From Dorea_D hominis (lineage in GTDB: Bacteria > Bacillota > Clostridia > Lachnospirales > Lachnospiraceae): a stretch of DNA of 64,000 bases. The position numbers and the translations under genes were made by a program. Under the pieces are notes generated by a model. The model was not told where the DNA came from. It worked only from the letters and a program-made list of their open reading frames with translations, and did not search any database. The DNA is taken from assembly GCF_014287705.1 (NCBI RefSeq), contig NZ_JACOOY010000010.1, positions 39,592 through 103,591 of the forward strand. Reading direction: 5' to 3'. Shown in pieces: positions 1 through 8,629 of the stretch (within the stretch, counting starts at the first letter, position 1; each line of letters starts with the position of its first letter).

Positions 1-90
1 TTACTATCCCTGCCTGTGTTTGTCAAGCACACCACAGTTCCTGCCACCGACACTTTTCTCCGGCTGCTATGGCAACAGAGACGAGATAAC
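1..90. other. Window-edge sequence with no assignable gene
   Basis: I see no convincing start, ribosome binding site or RNA fold in this edge sequence. Short open frames exist on the plus strand but lack a Shine-Dalgarno site and run into the terminator hairpin that follows. Confidence 0.5.
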
Positions 91-140
91 AAAAAGCAGA
101 AGGACTTCCTGCCCACCGGACAGGCTGCCTTCTGCTTTTT
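91..140 (-). terminator. Rho-independent terminator of the PTS operon
   Basis: Long inverted repeat with outer arms AAAAAGCAGAAGG and CCTTCTGCTTTTT, ending in a T-run on the minus strand. It starts 12 bases after the stop codon of the antiterminator gene, the last gene of the operon. The arms also carry T-rich ends on the plus strand, so it could work in both directions. Confidence 0.85.
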
Positions 141-152
141 ATTATTCCTATA

Positions 153-986
153 TTATGATTCCTCACCCATGCTCACACGCTCAATGTGCATGGCAAGATA
201 ACCGATCTCCATATCTTCCAGAGTTACCCGGAGCGCCTTGCTCATATGTTCACAGACAGTCTTCGCCAGTGCATATGATTCTGGAAACTTATACTCTACA
301 TAATCATTCATGTTAATTTTCAAAGATTCTCCGTTAAGCGCTCTTGCCACCATATATTTGACATGATTCATAAGACGGTTATAACTCAGTGAAATAATAT
401 TAATATGGATACCTTTCTTTTCTTCAATCAGGGATACACACTCTCGCACAGCTCTCGCCATTTGCATCGAAACAGAAACCGACTCCTCTTCCAACGCAGA
501 ATGAATATGAAGCGCCACATAACCAACTTCATCATCATCGATCTCTATATTTTTTTCCTTTTTCAGCATCTCTTTCAGCATGCAGGCAATCTTAAATTCA
601 CTGTAAAATAAAGCCTGTATATCTTCCGTCAATGGATTCGATATCTGCTCACCGCGTTTAATTCGCTCTACAGCAAATGCAATATGATCTGCCATCGGGA
701 ATAAAATACTTCTGTCTACTTTTCCAAATTGTTCCTCCGCTGCATTCAGGATCTGATTCGCCATCTGAAAATACTCCGGTGCTACACTTTTGATCAAATC
801 TGCCGCGTCACCTTTAGAAGATGTTTCCTGCAGGGAATAAACGGTGCAGGTTTCCGGTTTCTCCATCCGTTCACCGATTTTTCTTCCAAATCCTGCTCCC
901 TTCCCGAGTAGAACATATTCTTTCTGATCATTCAGGTCAATTACGATCACACCATTGTGATTTAACACTTTGCTAATACGATACAT
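153..986 (-). CDS. BglG/LicT-family transcription antiterminator
   Basis: RNA-binding antiterminator controlled by PTS phosphorylation. The N-terminal co-antiterminator domain (about residues 1-58) is followed by two PTS-regulation domains. The four phospho-acceptor histidines expected in LicT/GlcT proteins can be placed at His101, His160, His208 and His267. Its 277 residues are the usual family length. It is the last gene after the PTS permease, HPr and enzyme I, and a RAT-like site overlapping a terminator lies upstream of the permease gene, its probable target. Whether it senses glucose, N-acetylglucosamine or another sugar cannot be read from the sequence. Confidence 0.9.
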   Translation of the reverse strand: MYRISKVLNHNGVIVIDLNDQKEYVLLGKGAGFGRKIGERMEKPETCTVYSLQETSSKGDAADLIKSVAPEYFQMANQILNAAEEQFGKVDRSILFPMADHIAFAVERIKRGEQISNPLTEDIQALFYSEFKIACMLKEMLKKEKNIEIDDDEVGYVALHIHSALEEESVSVSMQMARAVRECVSLIEEKKGIHINIISLSYNRLMNHVKYMVARALNGESLKINMNDYVEYKFPESYALAKTVCEHMSKALRVTLEDMEIGYLAMHIERVSMGEES

Positions 987-1032
987 GTTTTCCCCACCTT
1001 TATCTGCCTTTGACAGATTTCCTTCACTATTC

Positions 1033-2670
1033 CTAGTCTAACATATATCCTTCATATTCACAAATCTGTTTTCGAAGTTTTAACACCATAGACGGTGCTA
1101 CGGAAAGTTCATCCACGCCAATTTCCATAAAAGTATCCGTCAATTCCAGATCTGCGCCAAGCTCACCGCAGATTCCAACCCATTTTCCATGTTTGTGCGC
1201 ATTTTCTGTCACCATTCGGATCATACGGATAATTGCCTTGTGATGGGCATTATAAAAATCATCCAGCTTTGCATTCTGACGGTCGATTGCCATCGTATAC
1301 TGCGTCAGATCATTCGTTCCGATACTGAAGAAATCAACCATCTGCGCCAGTTCGTCGCTGACCATCACTGCTGCCGGTGTTTCAATCATAATTCCCTGTT
1401 CCGGAATCTGATATGGAACTCCCTTTTTTGTCAATTCGTTTTCTACTTCTTTTACAATTTTCTGGATTTTGGCAACTTCCTCTTCCGATGTAATCATTGG
1501 ATACATCACAGACAAGTTCCCATATACCGCTGCGCGAAGAAGTGCACGAAGCTGTGTTTTGAAGATTTCCGGCTGTTTCAGGCAGATACGGATGGCACGA
1601 TATCCCATTGCCGGGTTTTCTTCTTCACCCAGTCCAAAATAATCCACCTGTTTATCTGCTCCAATGTCCAGTGTACGGATAATCACTTTCTTTCCCGCCA
1701 TTGTCTGTAATACCTGACGGTATGCACGAAACTGCTCTTCCTCCGTCGGAAAATCTTCTCTTCCCAGATACAAAAACTCACTCCGGAACAGGCCCACACC
1801 TTCTGCATCATTTTCCAGTACGGAAGGAATATCGCCCACATTTCCGATATTTGCATACAGATGTACTTTTTTTCCATTTTTCGTACAGGTTTCTTTTCCT
1901 TTGTATTTTTGCAGAAGTGCTTCTTTTTCCTCTTCCTCCTGCATCTTTTCCTTTGCAGCCACACACTGTTCTTCTGTCGGCTCTGTGATAAATGTTCCTG
2001 CAAACGCATCCAGGACAGCGGTCATTCCATTTTCCAGTTTATCCAGATCCATTTCTGTTCCGATCATTGCCGGAATATTCATCATTCTCGCAAGAATTGC
2101 TGTATGGGAATTGGAAGAGCCATGTACAGTTACAAATCCAAGAATTTTCTCCTTATCCAACTGCACGGTCTCACTCGGCGTAAGATCATCTGCAACAATA
2201 ATAGATGCTTCCTCTCCTGCTTCCATTCCTATGCTGTTTCCATTTAAATTCTCAACCAGACGATTAGAAATATCTTTGACATCCGCAGCTCTTGCCTGCA
2301 TGTAATCATCATCCATTGCCGCAAACATCTCTGCAAAATTATCACCTGTCACTGCGACGGCATAAGAAGCACTGACTCTTTCTGTACGGATCATATTGCG
2401 GATGGCATCCTGATAATCTTCATCTTCCAGCATCATCTGATGCACTTCAAAAATTGCCGCACTCGCTTCACCAACCTCACTTAATGCTTTTTCATATAAA
2501 TGCTGAAGCTGTTCTTTCGATGTCTCAACTGCTTCTTCTACTTTTTTAATCTCCGATTCCGGATCCCCTGCTTTTTCTCTTTTTACCTGTACATCCTGTT
2601 TTTTAAGGACTGTAACCGGTCCAAGGGCAATGCCCTTGAATACCGGTTTCCCTTTATATTCCTGTGCCAT
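1033..2670 (-). CDS. ptsI: PTS enzyme I (phosphoenolpyruvate-protein phosphotransferase)
   Basis: General cytoplasmic PTS enzyme that moves phosphate from phosphoenolpyruvate to HPr. The phosphohistidine lies in the motif SSNSHTAIL. Counting from the ATG at 2670 puts this His at residue 189, the canonical position. I chose that ATG because GAGGT sits seven bases upstream; an in-frame GTG nine codons earlier has no comparable site. The swivel domain, the PEP-binding barrel and the C-terminal motif GICGELGAD are present. It lies directly behind ptsH in the same operon. Confidence 0.95.
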   Translation of the reverse strand: MAQEYKGKPVFKGIALGPVTVLKKQDVQVKREKAGDPESEIKKVEEAVETSKEQLQHLYEKALSEVGEASAAIFEVHQMMLEDEDYQDAIRNMIRTERVSASYAVAVTGDNFAEMFAAMDDDYMQARAADVKDISNRLVENLNGNSIGMEAGEEASIIVADDLTPSETVQLDKEKILGFVTVHGSSNSHTAILARMMNIPAMIGTEMDLDKLENGMTAVLDAFAGTFITEPTEEQCVAAKEKMQEEEEKEALLQKYKGKETCTKNGKKVHLYANIGNVGDIPSVLENDAEGVGLFRSEFLYLGREDFPTEEEQFRAYRQVLQTMAGKKVIIRTLDIGADKQVDYFGLGEEENPAMGYRAIRICLKQPEIFKTQLRALLRAAVYGNLSVMYPMITSEEEVAKIQKIVKEVENELTKKGVPYQIPEQGIMIETPAAVMVSDELAQMVDFFSIGTNDLTQYTMAIDRQNAKLDDFYNAHHKAIIRMIRMVTENAHKHGKWVGICGELGADLELTDTFMEIGVDELSVAPSMVLKLRKQICEYEGYMLD

Positions 2671-2718
2671 AGTTTTTACCTCAACGATATTTTCCACTCT
2701 TTTGCATTCTGCAAACTT

Positions 2719-2976
2719 TTACAGATTTGCCTCCAAAAATGCTTTGATTCCATCTGCTGCCGCTTCTTCATCCGGTCCTTCTGCTGTCACACGTACTTCC
2801 TGTCCGCATTTGATTCCCAGTGCCATTAAAGCCATCAATCTTGTAACTTCTGCAGATTTTTCATCTTTGTAAATCGTAATCTTACTTTCGTATTTTTTTG
2901 CCTCTTTCGCAAGCATTCCTGCCGGTCTTGCATGGATTCCCTGTTCGTCTTTTACTGTGTACATAAATTCTTTCAT
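2719..2976 (-). CDS. ptsH: Phosphocarrier protein HPr with Arg at position 46
   Basis: Small phosphocarrier of the PTS, 85 residues, the normal HPr length. The active His15 sits in the motif GIHARPA, so phosphate transfer from enzyme I should work. Position 46, the Ser phosphorylated by HPr kinase in Firmicutes, is Arg here (context VTRLMALMALGI), with a Thr at 45. Such an HPr should not form the Ser46-phosphate that binds CcpA. It lies between the permease gene and ptsI in one operon. Confidence 0.93.
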   Translation of the reverse strand: MKEFMYTVKDEQGIHARPAGMLAKEAKKYESKITIYKDEKSAEVTRLMALMALGIKCGQEVRVTAEGPDEEAAADGIKAFLEANL

Positions 2977-3035
2977 TTGTTTAATCTCCTTTTTTCATTT
3001 TTCTTTATATAATGTTGGATCCTCCAACGGGTTTC

Positions 3036-5168
3036 TTAATATCTGTCTATTGCAAATAATGGTTCTCCGGCTTTGATCTCGCCTTCTGCCAGAAGTCTTA
3101 CCTTGTCATTATCGTCCAGTTCTGTACAAAGGACCGGCGAACACAGAGACGGGGCATGTGCTTTCAGAAAATCAATATCAATTTCCATCAGTTTTTCGCC
3201 CTTTTTCACTTTCTGTCCATTTTCTACAAATACCTGGAAGCCTTCACCGTTCAGGCTTACTGTATCAATTCCGATATGAAGCAATAAAGATAAGCCACTG
3301 TCAGTTAAAAATCCAATTGCATGTTTCGTATCAAATACAAACACGACTTCTCCGTCCTCCGGCGCAACAATCTGTGCATTTTCCGGTGTCACAACTGCTC
3401 CATCTCCCATCATGCGTCCGGCAAATCCTTCATCCGGTGCAGTAGACAGGTCGGCTGCCAGACCTGTGATCGGACTGGACACGATAATTGTCTCTTTTAC
3501 TTCTTTTGTTTCATTTTCTGCAGTTGTATTTTCTTCCTTTGTTGCAGCAACTTCTTCTGCCTGCGGAACGATTTCTTCGTCCGGTGCTGTTTCTAAATAG
3601 TCTTCAAAGTTTGACTTGATCACTGTAACTTTCGGTCCGTAAATGATCTGCACTCCATTTCCTTTATGAACCACTCCGGAAGCTCCTGTCGCTTTCAAAA
3701 TGCTATCCTGTACAAGCTCCGGTTTATAAACTGTGCAGCGAAGTCTTGTCGCACAGCAGTCTACGTCAGAAATATTTTTCTTTCCACCAAGTCCTACAAG
3801 AATTCCTTCTGATACTGCATCCTCTGGATTTGCTGCTGCACCTTCTTTTCTTGCGTTGACATCTGCTCTCGTATAAAGCTTTACTTCTTCCACATCGTCA
3901 CGTCCCGGTGTTTTCAAATCCATTTTCTTGATCAGGAAACTAAACAAGAAATAATAAACGATAAAATATCCAACTCCGACGATCACAATCCAGATCCAGT
4001 TTGTCTTTTCATTTCCCTGTAAAATTCCAAACAGGAACATATCGATCAGTCCACCGGAGAATGTCATTCCGACACCGACTTTAAAGACGTGCATCAGCAT
4101 ATAAGCAAGTCCTGCGAATACACAGTGAATTCCATACAGCACCGGTGCAACAAATAAGAATGTAAATTCCAGTGGCTCTGTAATTCCTGTCAGCATAGAA
4201 GTCAGGGCTGCGGATAATAATAAACCTGCAACTGCTTTCTTCTTTTCCGGTTTTGCTGTCTTATACATTGCAAGCGCGGCTCCCGGCAATCCAAAGATCA
4301 TAAGTGGGAATTTTCCACTCATAAATCTTGTCGCGGATACTGCAAAATGTTTTACAGACGGATCTGCAAGCTGTGCAAAGAAAATATTCTGCGCACCTTC
4401 GATAGTTTTTCCAGCCACCTCTAATGTTCCGCCTACACCGGTCTGCCAGAATGGAAGGTAGAATACGTGATGCAATCCAAACGGGATCAGCAGACGCTCC
4501 ATAAATCCGTAAACCCATGTTCCTGCATATCCGGATTTCAAAACAAGATCTCCGATGTGGTAAATACCAGACTGGATCACCGGCCATACAAAGAACATTA
4601 AAATTCCGACTCCTACATAGACCAGACCGGAAATGATCGGTACAAATCTCGTTCCGCCAAAGAATGATAACACCTGCGGAAGTTCGATCTTATAAAAGCG
4701 GTTATGCAGCGCCGCAACTCCAAGCCCTACGATAATTCCACCGAACACACCCATCTGCAGGGAAGTGATTCCACATACATCTGCAACTGCTCCTTCTAAC
4801 ATCGCGTCTGCTCCACCGTTTGCCGTAATCAGTGCCCCGATGGAAGCGTGCATGATAAAAAATGAGATTACAGATGCAAGTGCTGCAACTTCTTTCTCTT
4901 TCTTTGCCATACCGATTGCAACACCCATTGCAAAAATCACCGGCAGATTCGTGAAAATAATATTTCCGGCTGCACTCATAACCTGCAGGATCAAGTTCAG
5001 CACCGTACCCGGTCCCATAATCTTCATCAGTCCATACGTTTTCAACATTGTTTCATTGGTGAACGATCCACCAAGCCCGAGCAGCAGTCCCGCTACCGGA
5101 AGAATTGCGATCGGAAGCATGAAGGATCTTCCTACTCTCTGCAAAACTCCGAAAATTTTGTCTTTCAT
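3036..5168 (-). CDS. Glucose/N-acetylglucosamine-type PTS permease, IICBA fusion
   Basis: Membrane sugar permease that phosphorylates its substrate on entry. Order is IIC (about residues 1-410, multi-spanning, with the family motif TGITEPLEFTFLFVAP), IIB (about 440-530, phosphocysteine in DVDCCATRLRC) and IIA (about 565-710, phosphohistidine in LLLHIGIDTVSL). At 710 residues it is a complete three-domain protein. It is the first gene of the operon with ptsH, ptsI and the antiterminator. Glucose and N-acetylglucosamine permeases share these motifs, so the sugar is uncertain. Expression is probably controlled by antitermination at 5305-5380. Confidence 0.9.
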   Translation of the reverse strand: MKDKIFGVLQRVGRSFMLPIAILPVAGLLLGLGGSFTNETMLKTYGLMKIMGPGTVLNLILQVMSAAGNIIFTNLPVIFAMGVAIGMAKKEKEVAALASVISFFIMHASIGALITANGGADAMLEGAVADVCGITSLQMGVFGGIIVGLGVAALHNRFYKIELPQVLSFFGGTRFVPIISGLVYVGVGILMFFVWPVIQSGIYHIGDLVLKSGYAGTWVYGFMERLLIPFGLHHVFYLPFWQTGVGGTLEVAGKTIEGAQNIFFAQLADPSVKHFAVSATRFMSGKFPLMIFGLPGAALAMYKTAKPEKKKAVAGLLLSAALTSMLTGITEPLEFTFLFVAPVLYGIHCVFAGLAYMLMHVFKVGVGMTFSGGLIDMFLFGILQGNEKTNWIWIVIVGVGYFIVYYFLFSFLIKKMDLKTPGRDDVEEVKLYTRADVNARKEGAAANPEDAVSEGILVGLGGKKNISDVDCCATRLRCTVYKPELVQDSILKATGASGVVHKGNGVQIIYGPKVTVIKSNFEDYLETAPDEEIVPQAEEVAATKEENTTAENETKEVKETIIVSSPITGLAADLSTAPDEGFAGRMMGDGAVVTPENAQIVAPEDGEVVFVFDTKHAIGFLTDSGLSLLLHIGIDTVSLNGEGFQVFVENGQKVKKGEKLMEIDIDFLKAHAPSLCSPVLCTELDDNDKVRLLAEGEIKAGEPLFAIDRY

Positions 5169-5304
5169 AGTTTTTCTTCTCCTTTAGTTTCTTGTTATAG
5201 TGTATCCGTTTTTAACATTTATATAGGAGAATTCCCCGCTTCGCGCGAGTGGGCATCTTTTCAGAGAGGTTTATGCAAGAAAAACAAAGTATCATATATA
5301 CAGC

Positions 5305-5360
5305 AAAAAAAAGACATTACCCCTACATAAATATCAAAATACTTATGCACAGTTAATGCC
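5305..5360 (-). terminator. Leader terminator upstream of the PTS operon
   Basis: On the minus strand GGCATTA pairs with TAATGTC, enclosing an inner CATAA-TAT / ATA-TTATG stem, and eight T residues follow. The 5' arm overlaps the 3' end of the RAT-like site at 5350-5380, so the two structures exclude each other. This is the classical layout for BglG-type antitermination. Confidence 0.75.
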
Positions 5361-5380
5361 TGCTTACTCAGTTACACACC
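5350..5380 (-). promoter_or_regulatory. RAT-like ribonucleic antiterminator site
   Basis: The minus strand reads GGTGTGTAACTGAG followed by TAAGCAGGCATTAAC, close to the LicT/SacY-type antiterminator target (TGTTACTG, loop, GCAGGCAAAAC). It starts a few bases after the predicted transcription start and overlaps the leader terminator. The probable ligand is the antiterminator encoded at 153-986. Confidence 0.75.
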
Positions 5381-5392
5381 ATGTATGTCATA

Positions 5393-5421
5393 TTTATAAC
5401 ATATCAAAAAAAGAAAGTCAA
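5393..5421 (-). promoter_or_regulatory. Sigma-A promoter of the PTS operon
   Basis: The -35 box TTGACT (5416-5421) and -10 box TATAAA (5393-5398) are separated by 17 bases on the minus strand. The predicted start places the RAT-like site at the very 5' end of the transcript. The -35 box overlaps the outer stem of the hairpin at 5413-5470. Confidence 0.8.
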
Positions 5422-5470
5422 GATGTAAATTTTATAGAAATCACATACAAAATTTACATCCCGACTCACC
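5413..5470. repeat. Hairpin repeat, copy 1
   Basis: Long inverted repeat: inner arms GATGTAAATTTT / AAAATTTACATC around a 15-base loop, outer arms AGTC / GACT. The inner stem and loop nearly match those of the hairpin at 5722-5780 in the same orientation, and the outer stem differs by paired changes. Read on the minus strand it is followed by a T-rich tract, so it can act as a terminator. Confidence 0.7.
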
Positions 5471-5721
5471 TTTGTTGTACTGCGCACAGCTTTGGCGTGC
5501 TCATAATTTGTGGTATCCAGCTTCTTCTCTGTTTTCTTTACAGATAGTTCATAAGAAGTCGCCTCCTGCCAGGAACGGCAACGGATGTAAAGGACTTCAC
5601 CGGCGTTGACTTTCTGCCATAAAATTGGCGCTGTCCCTCAGCCTTACAGTTGAAACTGACGCTCCGGTCAGCGGCAGGTATATGTCAATTATAGCAACAC
5701 AGCACGACCTTGAAAAGTAAA
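5471..5721 (-). pseudogene. Gene-free stretch with a decayed open frame of unknown origin
   Basis: No gene with a start and ribosome binding site is visible. One minus-strand frame runs open for about 85 codons, from a stop near 5645 through the copy 1 hairpin to a stop near 5407. It has a plausible amino-acid mix (for example RCRSWQEATSYELS, KKTEKKLDTTNYEHAKAV) but no initiation codon with a Shine-Dalgarno site. I do not recognise the protein. The stretch is flanked by the two hairpin repeats and may be the remains of a small inserted element. Confidence 0.35.
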
Positions 5722-5780
5722 GAAAGCCGGAATATGAATTTTATAGAAATCACATACAAAATTCACATCCCGGCTGACTA
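5722..5780 (-). terminator. Hairpin repeat, copy 2; likely adhE terminator
   Basis: On the minus strand arms GCCGG and CCGGC enclose the inner arms GTGAATTTT / AAAATTCAT and a 15-base loop identical to copy 1, followed by TTTCTTTACTTTT. It begins about 30 bases after the adhE stop codon, so it probably ends the adhE transcript. The paired differences from copy 1 (G-C for A-T) keep the fold intact. Confidence 0.7.
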
Positions 5781-5808
5781 CCGTTATTTGTTCTTATTTA
5801 CTACAGTT

Positions 5809-8424
5809 TTATTTACCATAGTAGCATTTCAGATACATTTCTTTGATTTCTTTCATCAGTGGATATCTTGGGTTAGCTGCTGTACACTGATCGTTAAATG
5901 CCTGCTCTGTCATCTCATCTAATGTATCAAGGAAGTATTTCTCATCGATACCATAGTCTTTGATCGTCTTCTTGATACCGATCTTCTCTTTGAGTACTTC
6001 CAGTTTTGCAAGGAAGTTTTCAAATACTTCTTCATCTGTATTTCCCTGGCATCCTGCGAAACGTCCAAGCTCTGCATAGCGGGCAAGTGCGTGTGGATAC
6101 TGGTACTGAGAAAATGTTCCCATCTTTGTCGGTACTTCTGCTGCATTATATCGCATAACTTCTGTTAAAATAACTGCGTTTGCAACACCATGTGGCAGAT
6201 GGTGGAACGCTCCTAATTTATGAGCCATTGAGTGGTTCAGTCCAAGGAATGCATTTGCAAATGCCATACCAGCCATGCAGGAAGCATTTGCCATATGTTC
6301 TCTTGCAATCGGATCATTTGCTCCGTTTTCATAAGCAGATGGCAGGTTTTCAAATACCATTTTCACTGCTTTCATAGCAAGACCATCCGTGTAATCTGTT
6401 GCCATGATAGATACATATGCCTCGATCGCATGTGTCATAACATCAATACCGGATGCACTTGTCAGCCCTTTTGGGGCTGTCATTGCATTGTCAACATCTA
6501 CGATTGCCATATTCGGAAGCAATTCGTAGTCAGCAATCGGCCATTTTACACCAGTCTCTGCATCTGTGATGATCGCGAAAGGTGTCACCTCAGATCCTGT
6601 TCCAGAAGATGTAGGAATTGCTACGAAATATGCCTTCTCTCCCATTTTCGGGAATGTAAATACTCTCTTACGGATATCCATGAAATCCATTGCCATGTCT
6701 TCAAAGTTTGCTTCCGGATGTTCATACATCACCCACATAATCTTTCCGGCATCCATTGCAGATCCACCACCGAGTGCGATGATCGTATCCGGCTCAAATG
6801 CGCGCATCTGGTCTGCACCTTTCTGTGCACACTGTAATGTCGGATCCGGTGCTACTTCATAGAAGCATGTGTGCTGAATTCCCATCTCATCCAGTTTCTC
6901 TTCAATCGGTTTTACATATCCATTTTTATATAAGAAGCTGTCGGTTACGATAAATGCCTTTTTCTTATGCATTACGGTTCCAAGTTCATCCAGTGCTACC
7001 GGCATACAGCCTTTCTTAAAGTATACTTTCTCAGGTGTTCTGAACCACAGCATGTTCTCTCTCCTCTCAGCTACCGTCTTAATGTTGATCAAATGTTTTA
7101 CGCCTACGTTCTCTGATACAGAGTTTCCACCCCATGAACCACATCCAAGTGTGAGGGACGGAGCAAGTTTGAAGTTGTACAGATCACCGATTCCACCGTG
7201 TGAAGATGGTGTATTAATAAGGATTCGGCATGTCTTCATTGCTGCTGCATGCTTTGCAATCTTTTCTGTCTGTGCCGGATGCACATATAAAGAAGCTGTA
7301 TGTCCATATCCACCGTCAGCTACAAGCTGAGCTGCTTTTCCAAGTGCCTCATCAAATGTCTTTGCTCTGTACATTGCGAGTACCGGAGATAATTTCTCGT
7401 GTGCAAATTCTTCTGAAATATCAACGGATTCTACTTCACCGATCAGGATCTTTGTATTTTCCGGAACTTTTACACCTGCCAGTTTTGCAATCTCGTAAGC
7501 AGACTTTCCAGGGATCTTATTGTTCAATGCGCCGTTGATGATGATTGTCTTACGAACTTTATCAAGCTCTTCGCCTGGTTTCAGGAAATAGCATCCACGG
7601 TATGCAAATTCTTTCTTTACTTCATCATAAATGCTGTCCAGTACAGTTACAGACTGCTCAGATGCACAGATCATACCATTATCAAATGTCTTAGAATGAA
7701 TGATGGAGTTTACTGCCATCCTCACATCTGCTGTGTCATCAATAATAACCGGTGTATTACCAGCTCCAACTCCGAGTGCCGGTTTGCCGGAAGAATATGC
7801 TGCTTTTACCATTCCAGGTCCGCCGGTTGCAAGAATAATATCTGCATCTCTCATAACGGTATTCGTCAGCTCCAGTGAAGGTGTATCGATCCATCCGATG
7901 ATTCCTTCCGGTGCTCCTGCTTTCACTGCCGCATCCAGAACAACTTTTGCTGCTGCAATTGTAGATGCCTTAGCTGCCGGATGTGGACTAATGATGATTG
8001 CATTTCTTGTCTTCAAGCAGATCAGTGTTTTGAAAATTGCTGTTGATGTCGGGTTTGTTGTAGGAATAACTGCCGCAACCAGTCCGATTGGTTCTGCAAT
8101 CTTCTTAATTCCATATGCTTTATCTTCTTCGATCACGCCACAGGTTTTTGTATTCTTGTATGCGTTATAAATATATTCTGCTGCGTAATGGTTTTTAATA
8201 ACCTTATCTTCAACGATTCCACGACCTGTTTCTTCGACTGCCTGTTTCGCAAGAGGGATACGCATTTTATTGGCTGCCATTGCTGCTTCGAAGAAAATCT
8301 TATCAACTTGTTCCTGCGTGTATGTAGCAAAGATCTTCTGTGCTTCTCTCATCGCTTTCATTTTTGCTTCAAGAGTTTCCACGCTATCAATGATTGTTGG
8401 TACTGTCTCTTTTTTCTTTGCCAT
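5809..8424 (-). CDS. adhE: Bifunctional acetaldehyde-CoA/alcohol dehydrogenase
   Basis: Converts acetyl-CoA to acetaldehyde and then ethanol, oxidising two NADH in fermentation. The N-terminal half (about residues 1-440) is a CoA-acylating aldehyde dehydrogenase with the catalytic Cys in GMICASEQSV. The C-terminal half (about 455-871) is an iron-dependent alcohol dehydrogenase with GGGSAMDAGK and metal-binding His residues in GLNHSMAHKLGAFHHLPHG. Its 871 residues are full length. The start has GGAGG upstream. It is a single-gene unit with a strong promoter and a Rex-like operator, and a hairpin terminator follows. Confidence 0.97.
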   Translation of the reverse strand: MAKKKETVPTIIDSVETLEAKMKAMREAQKIFATYTQEQVDKIFFEAAMAANKMRIPLAKQAVEETGRGIVEDKVIKNHYAAEYIYNAYKNTKTCGVIEEDKAYGIKKIAEPIGLVAAVIPTTNPTSTAIFKTLICLKTRNAIIISPHPAAKASTIAAAKVVLDAAVKAGAPEGIIGWIDTPSLELTNTVMRDADIILATGGPGMVKAAYSSGKPALGVGAGNTPVIIDDTADVRMAVNSIIHSKTFDNGMICASEQSVTVLDSIYDEVKKEFAYRGCYFLKPGEELDKVRKTIIINGALNNKIPGKSAYEIAKLAGVKVPENTKILIGEVESVDISEEFAHEKLSPVLAMYRAKTFDEALGKAAQLVADGGYGHTASLYVHPAQTEKIAKHAAAMKTCRILINTPSSHGGIGDLYNFKLAPSLTLGCGSWGGNSVSENVGVKHLINIKTVAERRENMLWFRTPEKVYFKKGCMPVALDELGTVMHKKKAFIVTDSFLYKNGYVKPIEEKLDEMGIQHTCFYEVAPDPTLQCAQKGADQMRAFEPDTIIALGGGSAMDAGKIMWVMYEHPEANFEDMAMDFMDIRKRVFTFPKMGEKAYFVAIPTSSGTGSEVTPFAIITDAETGVKWPIADYELLPNMAIVDVDNAMTAPKGLTSASGIDVMTHAIEAYVSIMATDYTDGLAMKAVKMVFENLPSAYENGANDPIAREHMANASCMAGMAFANAFLGLNHSMAHKLGAFHHLPHGVANAVILTEVMRYNAAEVPTKMGTFSQYQYPHALARYAELGRFAGCQGNTDEEVFENFLAKLEVLKEKIGIKKTIKDYGIDEKYFLDTLDEMTEQAFNDQCTAANPRYPLMKEIKEMYLKCYYGK

Positions 8425-8473
8425 CTTCTGATCCTCCTGTAAATGGTATATATGATTTCTTTCTATGTTTCAT

Positions 8474-8502
8474 ACTATACATGCTCGTTAATATTTTGTC
8501 AA
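8474..8502 (-). promoter_or_regulatory. Sigma-A promoter of adhE
   Basis: The -35 box TTGACA (8497-8502) and -10 box TATAGT (8474-8479) are separated by 17 bases on the minus strand, about 50 bases before the adhE start codon. Confidence 0.85.
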
Positions 8503-8519
8503 TTACTTTTGGTATTTTT

Positions 8520-8546
8520 TTAACATATTTGTTAATTTTTAAACAA
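8520..8546. promoter_or_regulatory. Rex-like operator upstream of adhE
   Basis: TTGTTAA-TTTT-TAAACAA at 8529-8546 differs by one base from the Rex consensus TTGTTAA-N4-TTAACAA. It overlaps a second dyad, TTAACA-TATT-TGTTAA, at 8520-8535. Rex is the NADH/NAD+-sensing repressor of fermentation genes in Firmicutes and adhE is a classic target. The sites lie about 20-45 bases upstream of the -35 box. Confidence 0.7.
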
Positions 8547-8629
8547 TCGCTTCGAAAAGCAATAATTTTCAGGAGGATTTTTGTATATATTTACCACACT
8601 ATCAATGCGGTGTAATAAAGTAGCTATCA

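Noticed and set aside
1..316. Plus-strand frames of 61 and 98 codons at the left edge
   Set aside because: No ribosome binding site and they cross the terminator hairpin at 91-140 and the end of the antiterminator gene.
5540..5600. Short leader peptide (MNYL) with GGCAGGAGG upstream
   Set aside because: Only four codons, inside a larger frame, with no following gene or attenuator; it could be chance.
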